Shown: piece by piece, positions 17,569 to 26,791 of the stretch
Layout of the letters: the number at the start of each line of letters is the position of its first letter
How positions within the stretch are numbered: the first letter of the stretch is position 1
NCBI RefSeq assembly: GCF_030817495.1
Contig: NZ_JAUSZK010000001.1
Location: 6,410,001 to 6,474,000, forward strand
Length of the DNA: 64,000 nt
DNA from: Streptomyces sp. V3I7
Lineage (GTDB): Bacteria; Actinomycetota; Actinomycetes; Streptomycetales; Streptomycetaceae
Reading direction: 5' to 3'
Notes under the pieces: generated by a model
What the model was told of the DNA's origin: nothing
Databases searched by the model: none
Seen by the model: only the letters and a program-made list of their open reading frames with translations
Translations under genes and position numbers: made by a program

Positions 17569-18556
17569 ACGCACCGACACGAGCGAACGCACCGACACGA
17601 GCAGCACCGACAACAGCGACGACTTGGTGATCCGCACCAGCGGACTCACCAAGAAGTACGCACCCGACACCGGCGTCTTCGACCTCGCCCTGCGGGTGCG
17701 CCGCGGCGAGGTCTACGGCTTCCTCGGCCCCAACGGCTCCGGCAAGAGCACCACCATGCGCATGCTGGTCGGACTCATCCGCCCCACCTCCGGCACCGCC
17801 ACCGTCCTCGGCCACCCGGCCGGGACCCGCCCCAGCCTGCGCGGAGTCGGCGCCCTCATCGAGGCCCCGGCCCTCTACCCGCACCTCTCCGGGCGGGACA
17901 ACCTGCGCGTCCTCGCCGGATACGCCTGCGTACCCGCCGCCCGCGTCGGCGAGACGCTGGCGGAGGTGGGCCTGACCGCCAAGGCCGACGTCGCCTTCCG
18001 CGCGTACTCCCTCGGCATGAAACAGCGCCTCGCCGTCGCCGCCGCCCTGCTCAAGGACCCCGAACTGCTCATCCTCGACGAGCCGACCAACGGCCTCGAC
18101 CCCGAGGGCATGGCGAGCATGCGCGACCTCATCGACAGCCTGCGCCGCGCCCACCGCACCGTCCTGCTCTCCAGCCACCTCCTGTCCGAGGTGGAGCACC
18201 TCTGCGACCGCGTGGGGGTGATCCGCCGGGGCCGGCTGATCGCCGAGGGCACCGTCGCCGAGCTGCGCCGCAACGTCGGCGAGAGCGGACTGGCGCTGAG
18301 CGTGGACGCGCCCGAGCGCGCCGCCGAGCTCCTGCGGACGCTGCCGGAGGTCCGCTCGGCGACGGTCGTCGACGGACAGCTGCGCGTGGGCGCCGACCCG
18401 CGCGAGGCCGCCGCCGTCAACCGGTATCTCGTGGTGAACGGCGTCCAGGTCAGCGAACTGCGCAGGAACGTCCTCTCCCTGGAGGACGTGTTCCTCGACC
18501 TGGTCGAGGACGAACGGCCGGCCGGGACGGAACCCGTGGAGGTGATGGGCGGTTGA
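17561..18556 (+). CDS. ABC transporter ATP-binding protein (RiPP export/immunity)
   Basis: A 331-residue ATPase: Walker A GPNGSGKST (about residues 58-66), a degenerate ABC signature around RAYSLGMKQRLAVAAALL, and Walker B LLILDEPTNGLDPEG. The C-terminal ~80 residues match the extension of drug/bacteriocin-type ATPases (CcmA-like). It pairs with the permease encoded next and would export the mature peptide or confer self-resistance. The start overlaps the protease gene by 8 nt. Confidence 0.93.
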   Translation: MPERTDTSERTDTSSTDNSDDLVIRTSGLTKKYAPDTGVFDLALRVRRGEVYGFLGPNGSGKSTTMRMLVGLIRPTSGTATVLGHPAGTRPSLRGVGALIEAPALYPHLSGRDNLRVLAGYACVPAARVGETLAEVGLTAKADVAFRAYSLGMKQRLAVAAALLKDPELLILDEPTNGLDPEGMASMRDLIDSLRRAHRTVLLSSHLLSEVEHLCDRVGVIRRGRLIAEGTVAELRRNVGESGLALSVDAPERAAELLRTLPEVRSATVVDGQLRVGADPREAAAVNRYLVVNGVQVSELRRNVLSLEDVFLDLVEDERPAGTEPVEVMGG

Positions 18557-19398
18557 ACGGCGTCCTTCAGGCAGAGCTGCTGGCGACCCGCAAGCGTCCC
18601 GGCGTGTGGATCGTCGGCGGGGCCTGGGCCGGGCTCGCGGTGGCGTTCGGCATGGTGGTGCCGTACATCGTCTGGCTGGCCGTCAGGAACCACCCGACCG
18701 GCTCCTCCGGCGACCCCGAGAAGCTGATCAGCGGCCTGCTCCCGGACAGGTTCCTGTCCGGCACCGTGGACCTGTACCCGATGTTCGGCAGCGCCCTGAT
18801 GCTGATCCTCGGCGCGGTCCTCGTCGGCGGCGAGTACCGCTGGGAGACCTGGGGCACCCTGCTGGTCCAGGGCCCCGGCCGCGGCAGCGCCGTCCTCGGC
18901 AAGGCCGCCGCGACCGCGGTGGCTGTCCTGTGCATCACCGTGCTCGTGCTCGCCGCGAGCGCCGGGGCGAGCGCCCTCGTCGCCGCGGTCACCGGCCGGT
19001 CCGCGCCCTGGCCGGACGCGGCGACCCTGCTCGGCGGCGTCGGCGCCGTCTGGCTGATCAGCATGGCCGCGGCCAGTGTCGGCATCCTCCTGTCGATCCT
19101 GCTGCGCGGTACCGGACCCGCCATCGGCGTCGGCCTGCTGTGGCTGCTCGCCGTGGAGAACCTGGTCACCGGGCTCGCGGGCACCCTGCCCGCGCTGAAG
19201 GGCGTCCAGCGGCTGCTGATCGGCCCGAGCGCGGGCTCCCTCGCCACGGCCCTCGACCCGTCGGGCAAGCCCAACGCCTCGGTCCCCGGGGTCGTTTCGG
19301 TCTCCGGCCCGCTGACGGCGAGCCTGGTGCTCGCGGCGTACGTCGTGGTGTGCCTCGCGGTGTCCTCCGCGCTCGTCTCGCGCCGCGACGTGAGCTGA
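18553..19398 (+). CDS. ABC transporter permease (ABC-2 type)
   Basis: A 281-residue membrane protein with about six helices, partner of the ATPase upstream. The start codon is TTG at 18553, overlapping the upstream stop as TTGA. It is supported by a near-perfect SD (GGAGGTGA at about 18538-18545) 8 nt away. It is the last gene of the cluster; the next gene has its own SD after a 100-nt gap and an unrelated family. Confidence 0.85.
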   Translation: MNGVLQAELLATRKRPGVWIVGGAWAGLAVAFGMVVPYIVWLAVRNHPTGSSGDPEKLISGLLPDRFLSGTVDLYPMFGSALMLILGAVLVGGEYRWETWGTLLVQGPGRGSAVLGKAAATAVAVLCITVLVLAASAGASALVAAVTGRSAPWPDAATLLGGVGAVWLISMAAASVGILLSILLRGTGPAIGVGLLWLLAVENLVTGLAGTLPALKGVQRLLIGPSAGSLATALDPSGKPNASVPGVVSVSGPLTASLVLAAYVVVCLAVSSALVSRRDVS

Positions 19399-19497
19399 GG
19401 GTCCGGCCGGCAGGGCACGCGTAACACTCCTGGCGCGCGCCGCGATGTGCGCACCGTCGGTCCGGACCGGGCCGACGCCACACCACCAGGAGGTCAC

Positions 19498-20139
19498 ATG
19501 CCGGCCGCGACGCGGACCCTGCCGCCCCTCGGCGACCAAGCGGACCGACTGATCGAACTCGGCGTCCACGAGAGCGCCGGCCTACGCCCCACCGAACTGC
19601 GCTCCCTGGCCGCGGGCGCCGGAACCCGCGAGGGCCTCCTCGTGATCCACCCGGACCGGGCCCCGGCGTCGGCCCTCGCACCCCTGCTCCGACACCAGGA
19701 CAAGCCCGGCTTCGTCGTGGAGGACATGACCGACGTCGACGACTTCGCGCCCCTCGACACCGTCAAGGTCCCCGAGGACCCGGCGTACGTGCTTCAGGAC
19801 GTGGACCGCGGCGACGAGATGGCCGACTGGAGCCCCGACGAGGCCCTGCCCGCCCTCACCGGCGCGGGCCGGACCCCGCTGCTCCTGACGGAGGGCATCC
19901 ACTGGCTCCTCCAGCGCCCCGACGTCCTCGAACGGGGCCACTGCTTCATGACCATCGGCTCGCGCGTACGCAAGCCCGACGGCACTCTCGACGCCCGTAC
20001 CCCCGCGCTCTGGATCAGCAACGGCACCGGACGCGACGGCCGCGAGCGCCGCAACGCCCCCAAGGTCGGCTGGTGTTGGGCCGGCAACCGGCACACCTGG
20101 CTCGGCTTCGCCTCGGCGGCCGCGCGCTGCGCCCTGTGA
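19498..20139 (+). CDS. DUF5701 family protein
   Basis: A 213-residue conserved actinobacterial protein. Strong family segments include KPGFVVEDMTDVDDFAP, DVDRGDEMADWSPDEALPAL and GRTPLLLTEGIHWLL. No function is established. ATG 19498 has AGGAGGTCAC directly upstream, a near-ideal SD. It is adjacent to, but probably not part of, the RiPP cluster. Confidence 0.85.
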   Translation: MPAATRTLPPLGDQADRLIELGVHESAGLRPTELRSLAAGAGTREGLLVIHPDRAPASALAPLLRHQDKPGFVVEDMTDVDDFAPLDTVKVPEDPAYVLQDVDRGDEMADWSPDEALPALTGAGRTPLLLTEGIHWLLQRPDVLERGHCFMTIGSRVRKPDGTLDARTPALWISNGTGRDGRERRNAPKVGWCWAGNRHTWLGFASAAARCAL

Positions 20140-20182
20140 CCCGACGGCCGGGCCGCCGGGCCGGCCTGAGATCCTTGCACCC

Positions 20183-20368
20183 ATGATCACACCACCGGAC
20201 GGCCTGCCCGTCTATCGCGTCCTGACCGGCCCGGACGACGCCGCGTTCTGCCGCCGCGTGAGCGAAGCCCTCGCCCTCGGCTACGAACTGCACCAAGGCC
20301 CGTCCGTCACCTTCGACGGCGACCGGGTCATCGTCGCCCAGGCCGTGCTCTGGCCGTCGGCGGGGTAG
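20183..20368 (+). CDS. DUF1737 family small protein
   Basis: A 61-residue protein with YRVLTGPDDAAFCRRVSEAL and VIVAQAVLW, typical of DUF1737. The function is unknown. A stand-alone small gene of this kind is common in Streptomyces. Confidence 0.85.
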   Translation: MITPPDGLPVYRVLTGPDDAAFCRRVSEALALGYELHQGPSVTFDGDRVIVAQAVLWPSAG

Positions 20369-20724
20369 TGGGCGCAGGTCAGGCGGCGGCCGCGATGCAT
20401 GCACTCGATCGGGCCGCTTTCCGTCAACGGCGGCCAGTGGAAGGCCGACTACTGCTCGCCGTGCGGACCATCCGTCGGTGAAGGACCCGGGCACCCTGCC
20501 ACGACTGGGCGCCCGGGCCGGCTCGCGTGCACGAGCGGGGTCAGCACGGGGAGCCGCTCCTGCTCCTGCACGCCGGGGCCCGCCGGCCTCCCCCAAGAGG
20601 TTGGGCCCCAAGACCCGCATGATCGGGTCACTCCTTCCAGCGTCGGCGGCGGCAGGAGTGTCACAGGGGAGATGAAAGGCCATATCAGGCCCGGTGGAGG
20701 CGTACTCCCGGCCTACAAACGCCC

Positions 20725-20762
20725 CAGGGCCCAACTCCCGGGAATCCGGGGGCTGGGCCCTG
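20725..20762. repeat. Long imperfect inverted repeat
   Basis: CAGGGCCCA (20725-20733) pairs with TGGGCCCTG (20754-20762), and the interior extends the stem with CTCCCGG/CCGGGGG around a GAAT loop. It is a very stable hairpin of unknown role. Confidence 0.7.
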
Positions 20763-20796
20763 TCTCGAGCGCCGGGCAGGCCTTGCACCTGCATTT

Positions 20797-20821
20797 CCCC
20801 GCAGGAAGCGGGGCGTCTTTC
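20797..20821 (+). terminator. Terminator-like hairpin with T-rich tail
   Basis: CCCCGC (20797-20802), loop AGGAA, GCGGGG (20808-20813), then CGTCTTTCCTT. It may be an intrinsic terminator or the end of a mobile element. Confidence 0.5.
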
Positions 20822-21034
20822 CTTGGACCACCGACGCACTGCGCACCGTCCGCTCCTCGAGCGGCGGCGTGCTCAAGATCCACCGTAGCGCATTCCGGCG
20901 CTCCGATGAAGCCGGCAGGTCATCGGGCCGGTTCGCGGCCGCAAGTCCCGCGTGCGATCAGCGCGTTCGCCGTAAGGTGTCCGCGCGCCGCGCCGCTCGG
21001 CGTGTCGCATCGGGCGAGTCCTGGGGGAGTACGG

Positions 21035-22006
21035 ATGCGGGTGGCACTCTTCGCGCTGGGCGGGACGATCTCGGTCACCGGCGGCGAACCCCGGCTGACC
21101 GGCGAGCAGATCGTGGCCGCGGTGCCGGGGCTGGAGCGCGTCGGGGCGCGCATCGACGTCCAGGACGCCGAGGCGGTGCCCAGTTCCGGGCTGACGTTCG
21201 TGAAGGTGCTGGAGGTCGTGGACGCGGCGTCGCGCGCGGTCGCCGACGGCGCCACGGGAGCCGTCGTCCTCCAGGGCACGGACACCCTCGAAGAGACGGC
21301 GTTCCTGGCCGACTTGGTCTGGCCGCACCCCCAACCCCTCGTCCTGACCGGCGCGATGCGCAACGCCTCGCTGGCCGGCGCCGACGGAGCCGCCAACGTC
21401 CTGGCGGCGGTGCGTGTCGCCTGCGCCCCCGAGGCCCGCGGGCTGGGCGCGCTGGTGGTCTTCAACGACCAGGTTCACGCCGCCCGTTGGGTCCGCAAGA
21501 CCCACAGCACGAGCACCGCGACGTTCGTCTCGCCCAACACCGGCCCCCTCGGTCACGTCGTGGAGGACCGCGTACGGGTCCTGGCCGCACCCCCGCGCCT
21601 CGACCCGCTGCCCTACCGGCCCACCCCCGCTCAGCTCGCGGCCACCCGCGTGGGCGTCTACACGGCGGTACTGGACGAGGAGGACACGGTCGTCGACGAC
21701 GCGGCGCGCGGCTGCCAGGGGCTGGTGGTCGCCGGGTTCGGCGCCGGCCACGTCGCCGGCGCCCTCGCACCGCGCCTCGGCGCCCTGACCGACCGCATCC
21801 CCGTCGTCCTGACCTCCCGCACCGGCAGCGGTTCCGTCCTGCGCGCCACGTACCGCTCACCCGGCTCGGAGAGCGACCTGCTCTCCCGCGGCCTCATCGA
21901 CGCGGGGATGCTCGACCCGTGGAAGGCACGCGTCCTGCTGCGCCTGCTTCTCGCCGGAGGTGCCGGGCGGGACGAGATCGCCGCCGCCTTCTCCCGATGG
22001 GGCTGA
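21035..22006 (+). CDS. L-asparaginase family amidohydrolase
   Basis: A 323-residue type I/II asparaginase. The N-terminal LGGTIS (residues about 7-12) holds the nucleophile Thr, and LQGTDTLEETAFL near 88-100 holds the second catalytic Thr-Asp pair. It hydrolyses Asn to Asp and ammonia. No signal peptide is visible, so it is probably cytoplasmic. ATG 21035 has GGGGGAG upstream; the long open frame before it is unsupported. Confidence 0.92.
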   Translation: MRVALFALGGTISVTGGEPRLTGEQIVAAVPGLERVGARIDVQDAEAVPSSGLTFVKVLEVVDAASRAVADGATGAVVLQGTDTLEETAFLADLVWPHPQPLVLTGAMRNASLAGADGAANVLAAVRVACAPEARGLGALVVFNDQVHAARWVRKTHSTSTATFVSPNTGPLGHVVEDRVRVLAAPPRLDPLPYRPTPAQLAATRVGVYTAVLDEEDTVVDDAARGCQGLVVAGFGAGHVAGALAPRLGALTDRIPVVLTSRTGSGSVLRATYRSPGSESDLLSRGLIDAGMLDPWKARVLLRLLLAGGAGRDEIAAAFSRWG

Positions 22007-22095
22007 GCCAAGCCGAGCCGAACGGAACTGTTCGCCGCCCGCTGACGTGATTGCTCTCCAGGACGCGACAACCGCGTTCCGGAGGGGGTGTCCGT

Positions 22096-22863
22096 ATGCG
22101 CACGGATGCGAAGGCGGCATCGGGTACGGCTGACACGACCATTGAATTCGCCAAGTGGGTAAGGCATTTCGAGGAGGAGCGCGAGCGCGGAGAGGCCCAG
22201 GGCGACCCGGACTGGGCGCAGCGCGCCACGCTTCCCCCGACCGTCTGGGCCAGCATCCAGCGCTTCCAGGTCGGCGAGGACGGCGACGGCGCCAACCTCG
22301 TCGGCAAGGCGGACGAGGCCGGCGACGCCGCCTACGCGCAGGCCGTCCGCCTCTTCGTCGCCGAGGAGCAGAACCACGCCCGCCTGCTGGCACTCCTGCT
22401 GAGCGCGGGCGGCATGCCGACGCTGGGCGGCCACTGGAGCGACACCGTCTTCGTACGGCTGCGGCGCCTCATGGGCCTGCGCCTGGAGCTCCTGGTGCTG
22501 ATGATCGCGGAAGTGGTGGCGCTGCGGTACTACCGCGCCCTGCGCGACGGCACCGGCGACGCGCTCACGAGCGAGGTCGCCGGACGGATCCTGGCCGACG
22601 AGCAGCGTCATGTCCCCTTCCACTGCGAGCGGTTGCACGCCTCCATGGCCGAGCTGCCCCGCATCACCCGCCGACCGGTGCTGGCTCTGTGGCGCGTCCT
22701 GCTGCTCGCGGCCTGTCTCGTGGTCACCGCGGACCACGGCTCCGCCCTGCGCCGGCTCGGTGTGGGCCGCCTGCGTTTCGCGGCCGACGTCATGGCCTCG
22801 TCCCGCGCGGTGGTCACGGCGATACGCACGCCCCGGCCGGACGCCTGGGGGAGCGTGGGCTGA
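22096..22863 (+). CDS. Ferritin-like diiron domain protein
   Basis: A 255-residue mostly helical protein with carboxylate/His pairs spaced as in ferritin-like four-helix bundles: EEQNH at about residue 92-96, a Glu-rich helix with EVVALRYYRAL, and DEQRH at about 170-174. It would bind a di-metal centre and may act as an oxidase or desaturase-like enzyme; the substrate is unknown. ATG 22096 is preceded by GGAGGGGGTG. Confidence 0.7.
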   Translation: MRTDAKAASGTADTTIEFAKWVRHFEEERERGEAQGDPDWAQRATLPPTVWASIQRFQVGEDGDGANLVGKADEAGDAAYAQAVRLFVAEEQNHARLLALLLSAGGMPTLGGHWSDTVFVRLRRLMGLRLELLVLMIAEVVALRYYRALRDGTGDALTSEVAGRILADEQRHVPFHCERLHASMAELPRITRRPVLALWRVLLLAACLVVTADHGSALRRLGVGRLRFAADVMASSRAVVTAIRTPRPDAWGSVG

Positions 22864-22929
22864 CGGTGTTGCGCCGAAAGGCGGTAGGAAGGAACAGGTG
22901 ACAGTTCTGGAGCAGGAGACGGGGGACGA

Positions 22930-23571
22930 ATGAGCCTGAAGAACGCCTACCTGGACGTAGCGGCCCGGGCGGTGAACCTGCTGGACACCTCCGAGGTGGC
23001 CGCGGCCTGGGATCGCCCGAGCGCCCTGCCCGAGTGGAACGTCAGCGGTCTGTCGGGCCACCTCGCGTACCAGATCCTCAGCGTGACCCCGGCCCTCCGA
23101 CAACCCGCCTCCGATGAAGAGGCGAAGCCGGTCCCCGTCCTGGAGCACTACACACGCGCCGTCTGGATCGACGCGCCACTGGACGGCGAGGTCAACTCCG
23201 GAATCCGAGCCAAGGGCGAGGCACTCTCCGTGGAGGGAGTGGGCCCCCTCATCGACCAACTCCGCACCACCCTCGAAGCCCAACGCCCCCGCCTGGCCGA
23301 ACTCCCCTCCAACCATGTGGTGTTCATGCCCCAGACAGGCTGGTCCCTGACCCTGGACGACTTCCTGCTCACACGCATGGTGGAACTGGCAGTCCACCTG
23401 GAAGACCTCGCGTCCAGCACCGCAATGACCCCACCGGAACTCCCCGAGGCCGCCTTCGCCCCAGTCCTGACGGTCCTGACGTCCCTCGCCGCCCGACGCC
23501 ACGGCCAAGCAGCCCTGCTGAGAACACTGACCCGCACGGAGCGAGCACCGGGCGCGATCAACGTGTTCTGA
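22930..23571 (+). CDS. Maleylpyruvate isomerase/DinB-like mycothiol-dependent protein
   Basis: A 213-residue protein of the MDMPI_N/DinB-like family: LPEWNVSGLSGHLAYQI near residues 32-48, with the conserved His, and a second metal-binding His in MVELAVHLEDLA at about 150-161. Members use mycothiol as cofactor in actinobacteria; the substrate is unknown. Confidence 0.8.
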   Translation: MSLKNAYLDVAARAVNLLDTSEVAAAWDRPSALPEWNVSGLSGHLAYQILSVTPALRQPASDEEAKPVPVLEHYTRAVWIDAPLDGEVNSGIRAKGEALSVEGVGPLIDQLRTTLEAQRPRLAELPSNHVVFMPQTGWSLTLDDFLLTRMVELAVHLEDLASSTAMTPPELPEAAFAPVLTVLTSLAARRHGQAALLRTLTRTERAPGAINVF

Positions 23572-23606
23572 GGACGGTGGCGTTGGTGACCAGCGAAGCC
23601 GCGTCG

Positions 23607-23774
23607 CTACAGCGACGTCTGCAACGTCACGGACCGGGGCGCGAAACCGTTCCGCTCGTAGAACCGCGTGTCCTCCGTCACGATCCTGCTCGTGCTGCTC
23701 CAGGCCGGCGCCGCCATGACCTCCACCTGGCTCGTGTGACCGGCCTCGGCCGCGGCCCTCGTGTCCTTCCTCAC
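23607..23774 (-). pseudogene. C-terminal remnant of a GNAT acetyltransferase
   Basis: In one minus-strand frame the end reads FYERNGFAPRSVTLQTSL then TAG, the standard last strand and helix of GNAT enzymes. Only about 55 codons are open (nearest possible start GTG 23774) and the acetyl-CoA-binding half is absent. It is judged a degraded gene. Confidence 0.5.
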
Positions 23775-23914
23775 CGGTGGAAGCCCTGCCGTACGAACAA
23801 CCAGCGACCGGCCCCGCCGAAGCTGTAGGCATGGTCAACTAGCCTGGGTACGTTGTCCGTTGCGTCATCCAGCGCACTGCATCGCACCGCACCGCACAGC
23901 CTCAGGAGCGTCCC

Positions 23915-24739
23915 ATGACGACGAACGAACCGCTCAGCCGGACCGGACAGAGCTCCGGTCACTTGGTCGGGACCGGCGTTCCGCACTCGCCGCGGATCTG
24001 GAACTACTGGCTCGGCGGCAAGGACAACTACGTGGTCGACCGCGAGGTCGGTGACCAGTTCAGCGCCATCTACCCGGACATCGTGGCCGTGGCACGCCAG
24101 TCGCGGGCGTTCCTGCAGCGGGCGGTGACCCACCTGACGGGCACGGTCGGCGTCCGCCAGTTCCTCGACATCGGCACCGGCCTCCCCACCGCCGACAACA
24201 CGCACCAGGTCGCCCAGCGGGTGGCGCCTGAGGCTCGCGTCGTCTACGTCGACAACGACCCGATCGTGCTGGCGCACGCGCGCGCCCTGCTCACCGGCAG
24301 CACCGAGGGCACCACCCAGTACATCGACGCGGACCTGCGGGAACCGGAGGCCATCATCGCCGCGGCCCGCGAACTGCTGGACTTCGACCAGCCGATCGCC
24401 CTGATGCTGCTGAACATCCTGGGCCACATCGAGGACACCTCCGAGGCCCGCTCGATCGTCAAGCGGCTGGTCGACGCCCTGCCTGCGGGCAGCTACCTCG
24501 TCACGGCCGACGGCACCAACGTCATCACCGGCGAAGTGTTCGAGCAGGCGATCGACCTGTGGAACCAGAACGGCAAGCCCACGTACCACCTGCGCGACAC
24601 GGACGCCCTCGCGCAGTTCCACGAGGGTCTCGAACTCCTGGAGCCCGGCATCGTCTCGTGCCCGCGCTGGCGTCCCGAGGACGGCACTCCGGCCGCGCCC
24701 GACGTGGACGAGTTCTGCGCCGTCAGCCGCAAGCCGTAA
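23915..24739 (+). CDS. SAM-dependent methyltransferase (DUF574 family)
   Basis: A 274-residue protein of the large streptomycete DUF574/Methyltransf_19 family. Markers are PHSPRIWNYWLGGKDNY near residues 26-42, the SAM-binding FLDIGTGLPT (about 88-97), and YVDNDPIVLAHARAL. Its substrates are unknown. It is well conserved in length. Confidence 0.92.
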   Translation: MTTNEPLSRTGQSSGHLVGTGVPHSPRIWNYWLGGKDNYVVDREVGDQFSAIYPDIVAVARQSRAFLQRAVTHLTGTVGVRQFLDIGTGLPTADNTHQVAQRVAPEARVVYVDNDPIVLAHARALLTGSTEGTTQYIDADLREPEAIIAAARELLDFDQPIALMLLNILGHIEDTSEARSIVKRLVDALPAGSYLVTADGTNVITGEVFEQAIDLWNQNGKPTYHLRDTDALAQFHEGLELLEPGIVSCPRWRPEDGTPAAPDVDEFCAVSRKP

Positions 24740-24753
24740 CCCCGGCCGGTGCG

Positions 24754-25215
24754 TCAGTCGGCCCGGGCGTCGGACGGTGAACTCCCCGGTGTCCGGGCCG
24801 CGTTGTCGGCGTCGAGCTGGTGGTCGGCCCAGACGTAGCTCTCGGGCAGCAAGTCCGCGATGAGGACGGTCAGGACGCGGCCCTCGTCCCCGACGATGAC
24901 CTTGACGTCGGGGAAGTAGTCGAGCAGGACCTGACGGCACCGGCCGCACGGAGGGACGACCCCGCGGTCGCGGTCGCCCACCGCGACGATCGTGTCGATC
25001 GAGTAGACGCCCTGGGCGGCTGCCGCACCGATCAGGACCAGCTCGGCGCACGGCCCTCCCGTGAAGTGGTAGGCGTTCACCGCGGTGACGATCCGGCCGT
25101 CCTGGGCGCGGGCCGCGGCTGCCATGGTGTGGTTGTCGCCCCTGCAGCGCGTACGGGCGACGTGGGCCGCCGCCTCGATGAGTTCGTGGTCGACGGGATA
25201 GGGCTGCGTGGTCAT
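24754..25215 (-). CDS. Cytidine/blasticidin-S deaminase-like protein
   Basis: A 153-residue zinc deaminase. Zinc ligands and the proton shuttle are CAE (residues 56-58) and PCGRC (89-93), the CDA-fold signature in which the first ligand is Cys. It deaminates a cytidine-type nucleoside; closeness to blasticidin-S deaminase is possible but unproven. ATG 25215 has GGAG 7 nt upstream. Confidence 0.85.
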   Translation of the reverse strand: MTTQPYPVDHELIEAAAHVARTRCRGDNHTMAAAARAQDGRIVTAVNAYHFTGGPCAELVLIGAAAAQGVYSIDTIVAVGDRDRGVVPPCGRCRQVLLDYFPDVKVIVGDEGRVLTVLIADLLPESYVWADHQLDADNAARTPGSSPSDARAD

Positions 25216-25269
25216 CTTCTCCGCCTTCGTCAGATGTCGGGCGAGGCGACGTTGACCCGGGCGACGCCG

Positions 25270-25873
25270 ATGCGCAAGCGAATATCGGCGGGCTGCCGAC
25301 CCGGTCTTCCTCGCCCCGACGGCCGCGCTGGCGGCGGCGACCGCGGCCCTGTCGGCCGGAGTCGGCTTCCTCCCGGTCTCGGGCCGGGACGCCGGGCTCG
25401 GCACGGTCGCCACCGGTGCGGCGGTGTCGGTGCTCGCCGGCTGCGCCGCTGTCGTCCAGCCGACAGCCGGGCGCACGCTGGACGACGGACGGCTCACCAC
25501 GCGCTCCGGCCTGGCCGCCGGGCTGCTGGTCACCGCCGCCGGGCTGGGCTTCGCGATGCTGCCCGGTCTGACCGGCATCCTCCTCGGCGCCGCCCTCATC
25601 GGCGTCGGCACCGGGCTGATCACCCCGCTCGGCTTCGCCGCCCTGGCCACCGGCACGCCCACGGAGCGCCTCGGCCAGACCATGGGCGCCGCCGAACTCG
25701 GCCGCGAACTCGGCGACGCGGGCGGCCCCCTCCTCGTCGCCACCATCGCCTCGCTCACCACACTCACGTACGGCTTCGGTGTGCTCGCCGCGCTGATCGG
25801 GGCGGGCGCGGTGGTCGCGTACGTCCATCGGCGCCCGGTGGTGGCGGTGCCGCCACCCGGGGCGGAGCAGTGA
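25270..25873 (+). pseudogene. 5'-truncated MFS transporter
   Basis: An open frame from about 25283 encodes roughly 195 residues equal to the C-terminal half of an MFS exporter: helix-rich segments such as GLLVTAAGLGFAMLPGLTGI and ALIGVGTGLITPLGFAAL. The first six helices and a start codon with SD are missing. A GTG at 25424 could start a 149-residue fragment, but function is unlikely. Confidence 0.75.
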
Positions 25874-25894
25874 ACCGGGACCCCCGTCCATCGA

Positions 25895-26100
25895 TCAGCC
25901 GGGCAGATCGAGCGTGACCGCGGTGCCGTCGCCGGTGTTCTCGGCGCGCGCGGTGCCGCCGTGGGCGATGACGACGGCCCGGACGAAGGCCAGACCCAGG
26001 CCGGAGCCCTCGCTGGTGCGGCTCGCCTCGGCGCGGGCGAAGCGGTCGAACGCGCGAGGCCGGAACTCCGGCGGGAAACCGGGCCTGGCCAAGGTACTCA
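25895..26100 (-). pseudogene. C-terminal fragment of a sensor histidine kinase
   Basis: The fragment encodes an ATP-lid/G2-box end of an HATPase_c domain: FDRFARAEASRTSEGSGLGLAFV, then AHGGTARAENTGDGT and the final strand. Upstream in the frame the sequence becomes unrelated near 26100. With the truncated MFS gene beside it, this marks an old rearrangement. Confidence 0.7.
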
Positions 26101-26373
26101 CGGACTGGTGGACCGCCCGCCGAAGTGGCTGCTCCGAGGGCGTGTAGCGCCGCCGATGTTTCGCCAGGAGGAACAGGCGGCCGACTCGGCCGCGTTCGCC
26201 GACTGCGGGAACTGAAGACACGCTCACGTGATAGCCAATGACGGACGCGTCCGTGAGGTGCTCCGCATGCTGACGAGGCCGCCTGCTGCCAGGCCGACGA
26301 AAACCGGCACTGCCCCCGATCGACCAAGAAGCCGAACCGATGGCCCGTGCTTAAAGCAACCGCATTGGCGGCC

Positions 26374-26757
26374 TCAGGCCCCCGACGAGCCCCCGCCGGA
26401 ACCGTCATCCCCCGCCGCGGAATCACCCCCAGTCACAGAACCATCCCCCGCCCCACGCCACTGCAACGAAATCTCCAGATGCACCCCGGCCTTCGTACTC
26501 GCGATGACCGCCCCCAACTTGCTGTCCAGTTGCACCCCGAACTTCACCTGAACCTCGTCGGGCCTCCGGGCTTGCGCCCGGATCGTGCTCATCACCTCCT
26601 GGGCGGTGGCGGCGATCGGCGCGAGTGCCTGCTGAAGGGAGCGCGCCGCGTCCTGCACATGGTCGCTCATCCCGACCAACTGGTCGCCGGCCCGGCCCGG
26701 CGGGGCGACGAGGACGGAGGTGCCGTCGGAAAGGGTGAACCGCACGATGTCTGCCAT
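26374..26757 (-). CDS. CU044_2847 / trypsin-co-occurring domain 1 (TCAD1) protein
   Basis: A 127-residue protein opening MADIVRFTLSDGTSVLV, a beta-rich segment, then a helix (VQDAARSLQQALAPIAATAQ) and a strand pair with VQVKFGVQLDSKLGAVIAST, the CU044_2847/TCAD1 pattern. The Gly/Ser/Asp tail (from about residue 105) is low complexity. In known genome contexts this family sits with trypsin-like proteases and NTPase conflict systems. It is the last gene of the six-gene minus-strand set, 35 nt after the lipoprotein gene. Confidence 0.8.
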   Translation of the reverse strand: MADIVRFTLSDGTSVLVAPPGRAGDQLVGMSDHVQDAARSLQQALAPIAATAQEVMSTIRAQARRPDEVQVKFGVQLDSKLGAVIASTKAGVHLEISLQWRGAGDGSVTGGDSAAGDDGSGGGSSGA

Positions 26758-26791
26758 GGAATGAGGACCGTCCTTCGCCGGGGCGCCCGGC

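Larger units (their letters stand above)
20369..21034. other. Non-coding stretch with strong hairpins, possible IS200/IS605-type remnant
   Basis: About 660 nt with no credible gene. A 28-codon open frame starts at 20395 but lacks support. Two strong structured elements at 20725-20762 and 20797-20813 are listed separately. The layout (structured, GC-rich, hairpin at the end) is reminiscent of the non-coding 3' part of IS200/IS605-type elements, but no transposase or TnpB coding remains, so this is a weak suggestion. Confidence 0.3.

Noticed and set aside
19498..20368. DUF5701 and DUF1737 genes as part of the RiPP cluster
   Set aside because: Separate SD, a 100-nt gap after the permease, and families widespread outside such clusters.
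20395..20481. 28-codon open frame
   Set aside because: No SD, no similarity, in a gene-free structured stretch.
20399..21034. N-terminal extension of the asparaginase
   Set aside because: No similarity, crosses strong hairpins, and the family starts at the ATG with GGGGGAG at 21035.
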